A DNA stretch of 5,535 nt, taken from NCBI GenBank assembly GCA_013698285.1, contig JACCVE010000190.1, positions 1 to 5,535 of the forward strand. The letters run 5' to 3'. Below, piece by piece: positions 5,394-5,535 of this stretch. Under the pieces are notes generated by a model. The model saw only the letters and a program-made list of their open reading frames with translations. It was not told where the DNA came from and searched no databases. Positions within the stretch are counted from its first letter, which is position 1. The number at the start of each line of letters is the position of its first letter. A program made the position numbers and the translations under genes. Source of the DNA: Chloroflexia bacterium (GTDB lineage Bacteria > Chloroflexota > Chloroflexia > Thermomicrobiales > UBA6265).

Positions 5394-5535
5394 ATGACTG
5401 ACACCATCACGACCACCTCCGCGATCGACACCCCGATCACGCCGACGCTGCGCGAGCGGCAGGCGCCGCTCAAAGCTCGCTACGAGGCCGACCCGGCCAC
5501 GGCCCGCTTCACCACCGTGGTGCGCAGCACGACCG
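5394..5535 (+). CDS. N-terminal part of an OsmC-family-like protein (runs off the window)
   Basis: An open frame runs from ATG 5394 to the end of the window, giving 47 residues with no stop. An in-frame TGA at 5343 and the lack of other in-frame start codons make this ATG the only sensible start. After a Thr-rich N-terminus of about 17 residues, the segment TLRERQAPLKARYEADPATARFTTVVRST resembles the opening of OsmC-like proteins, where 'L..RQ.pLK..Y..dP..A..t..a' leads into the first beta strands. Members are hydroperoxide reductases or related proteins with two catalytic cysteines, but those residues would lie beyond the window and cannot be checked. The gene follows the importer by 153 bp in the same direction and may be its fourth member or have its own promoter. 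Family assignment rests on a short N-terminus only. Confidence 0.6.
   Translation, partial: MTDTITTTSAIDTPITPTLRERQAPLKARYEADPATARFTTVVRSTT

Overview
The window is GC-rich bacterial DNA (about two thirds G+C by eye) carrying a compact organosulfur/methionine locus. The combination of a SAM-I (S-box) riboswitch, high GC, strong Shine-Dalgarno sites and a MetY gene paired with a small CoA-binding protein suggests a high-GC Chloroflexota-type bacterium, perhaps of the Thermomicrobia. That assignment is inference and is not shown by any marker gene here.

Layout. Positions 1-55 hold no gene or clear signal. A minus-strand operon (2049 down to 56) encodes an O-acetylhomoserine sulfhydrylase (MetY) followed, with an ATGA overlap, by a YccU-type CoA-binding protein. 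The interval 2050-2391 is a dense divergent control region. It contains the MetY leader with a heptad repeat, overlapping back-to-back promoters, a plus-strand SAM-I riboswitch (about 2163-2274) and its intrinsic terminator (2318-2348). Downstream on the plus strand are the three parts of a sulfonate/taurine/nitrate-class ABC importer: ATPase (2392-3156), periplasmic-type binding protein (3272-4348) and permease (4407-5240). A short leader with two mutually exclusive perfect hairpins (5354-5387) precedes the 5' end of a gene that looks like an OsmC-family protein (5394 to the window edge).

How it works together (inference). When S-adenosylmethionine is low, the riboswitch lets transcription run into the importer genes, which bring in a sulfur compound. 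Sulfide released from that compound could be used by the divergent MetY to make homocysteine, the methionine precursor. The imported substrate is not shown by the sequence, and no desulfonating oxygenase lies in the window.

The most unusual features are a 7-bp tandem repeat (consensus CTTCCGT or its complement) at three separate gene boundaries, the overlapping divergent promoters, and the switch-like leader before the OsmC-like gene. I see no mobile element, CRISPR array, tRNA or rRNA, and no clearly new multi-gene system. The interest lies in the regulation.
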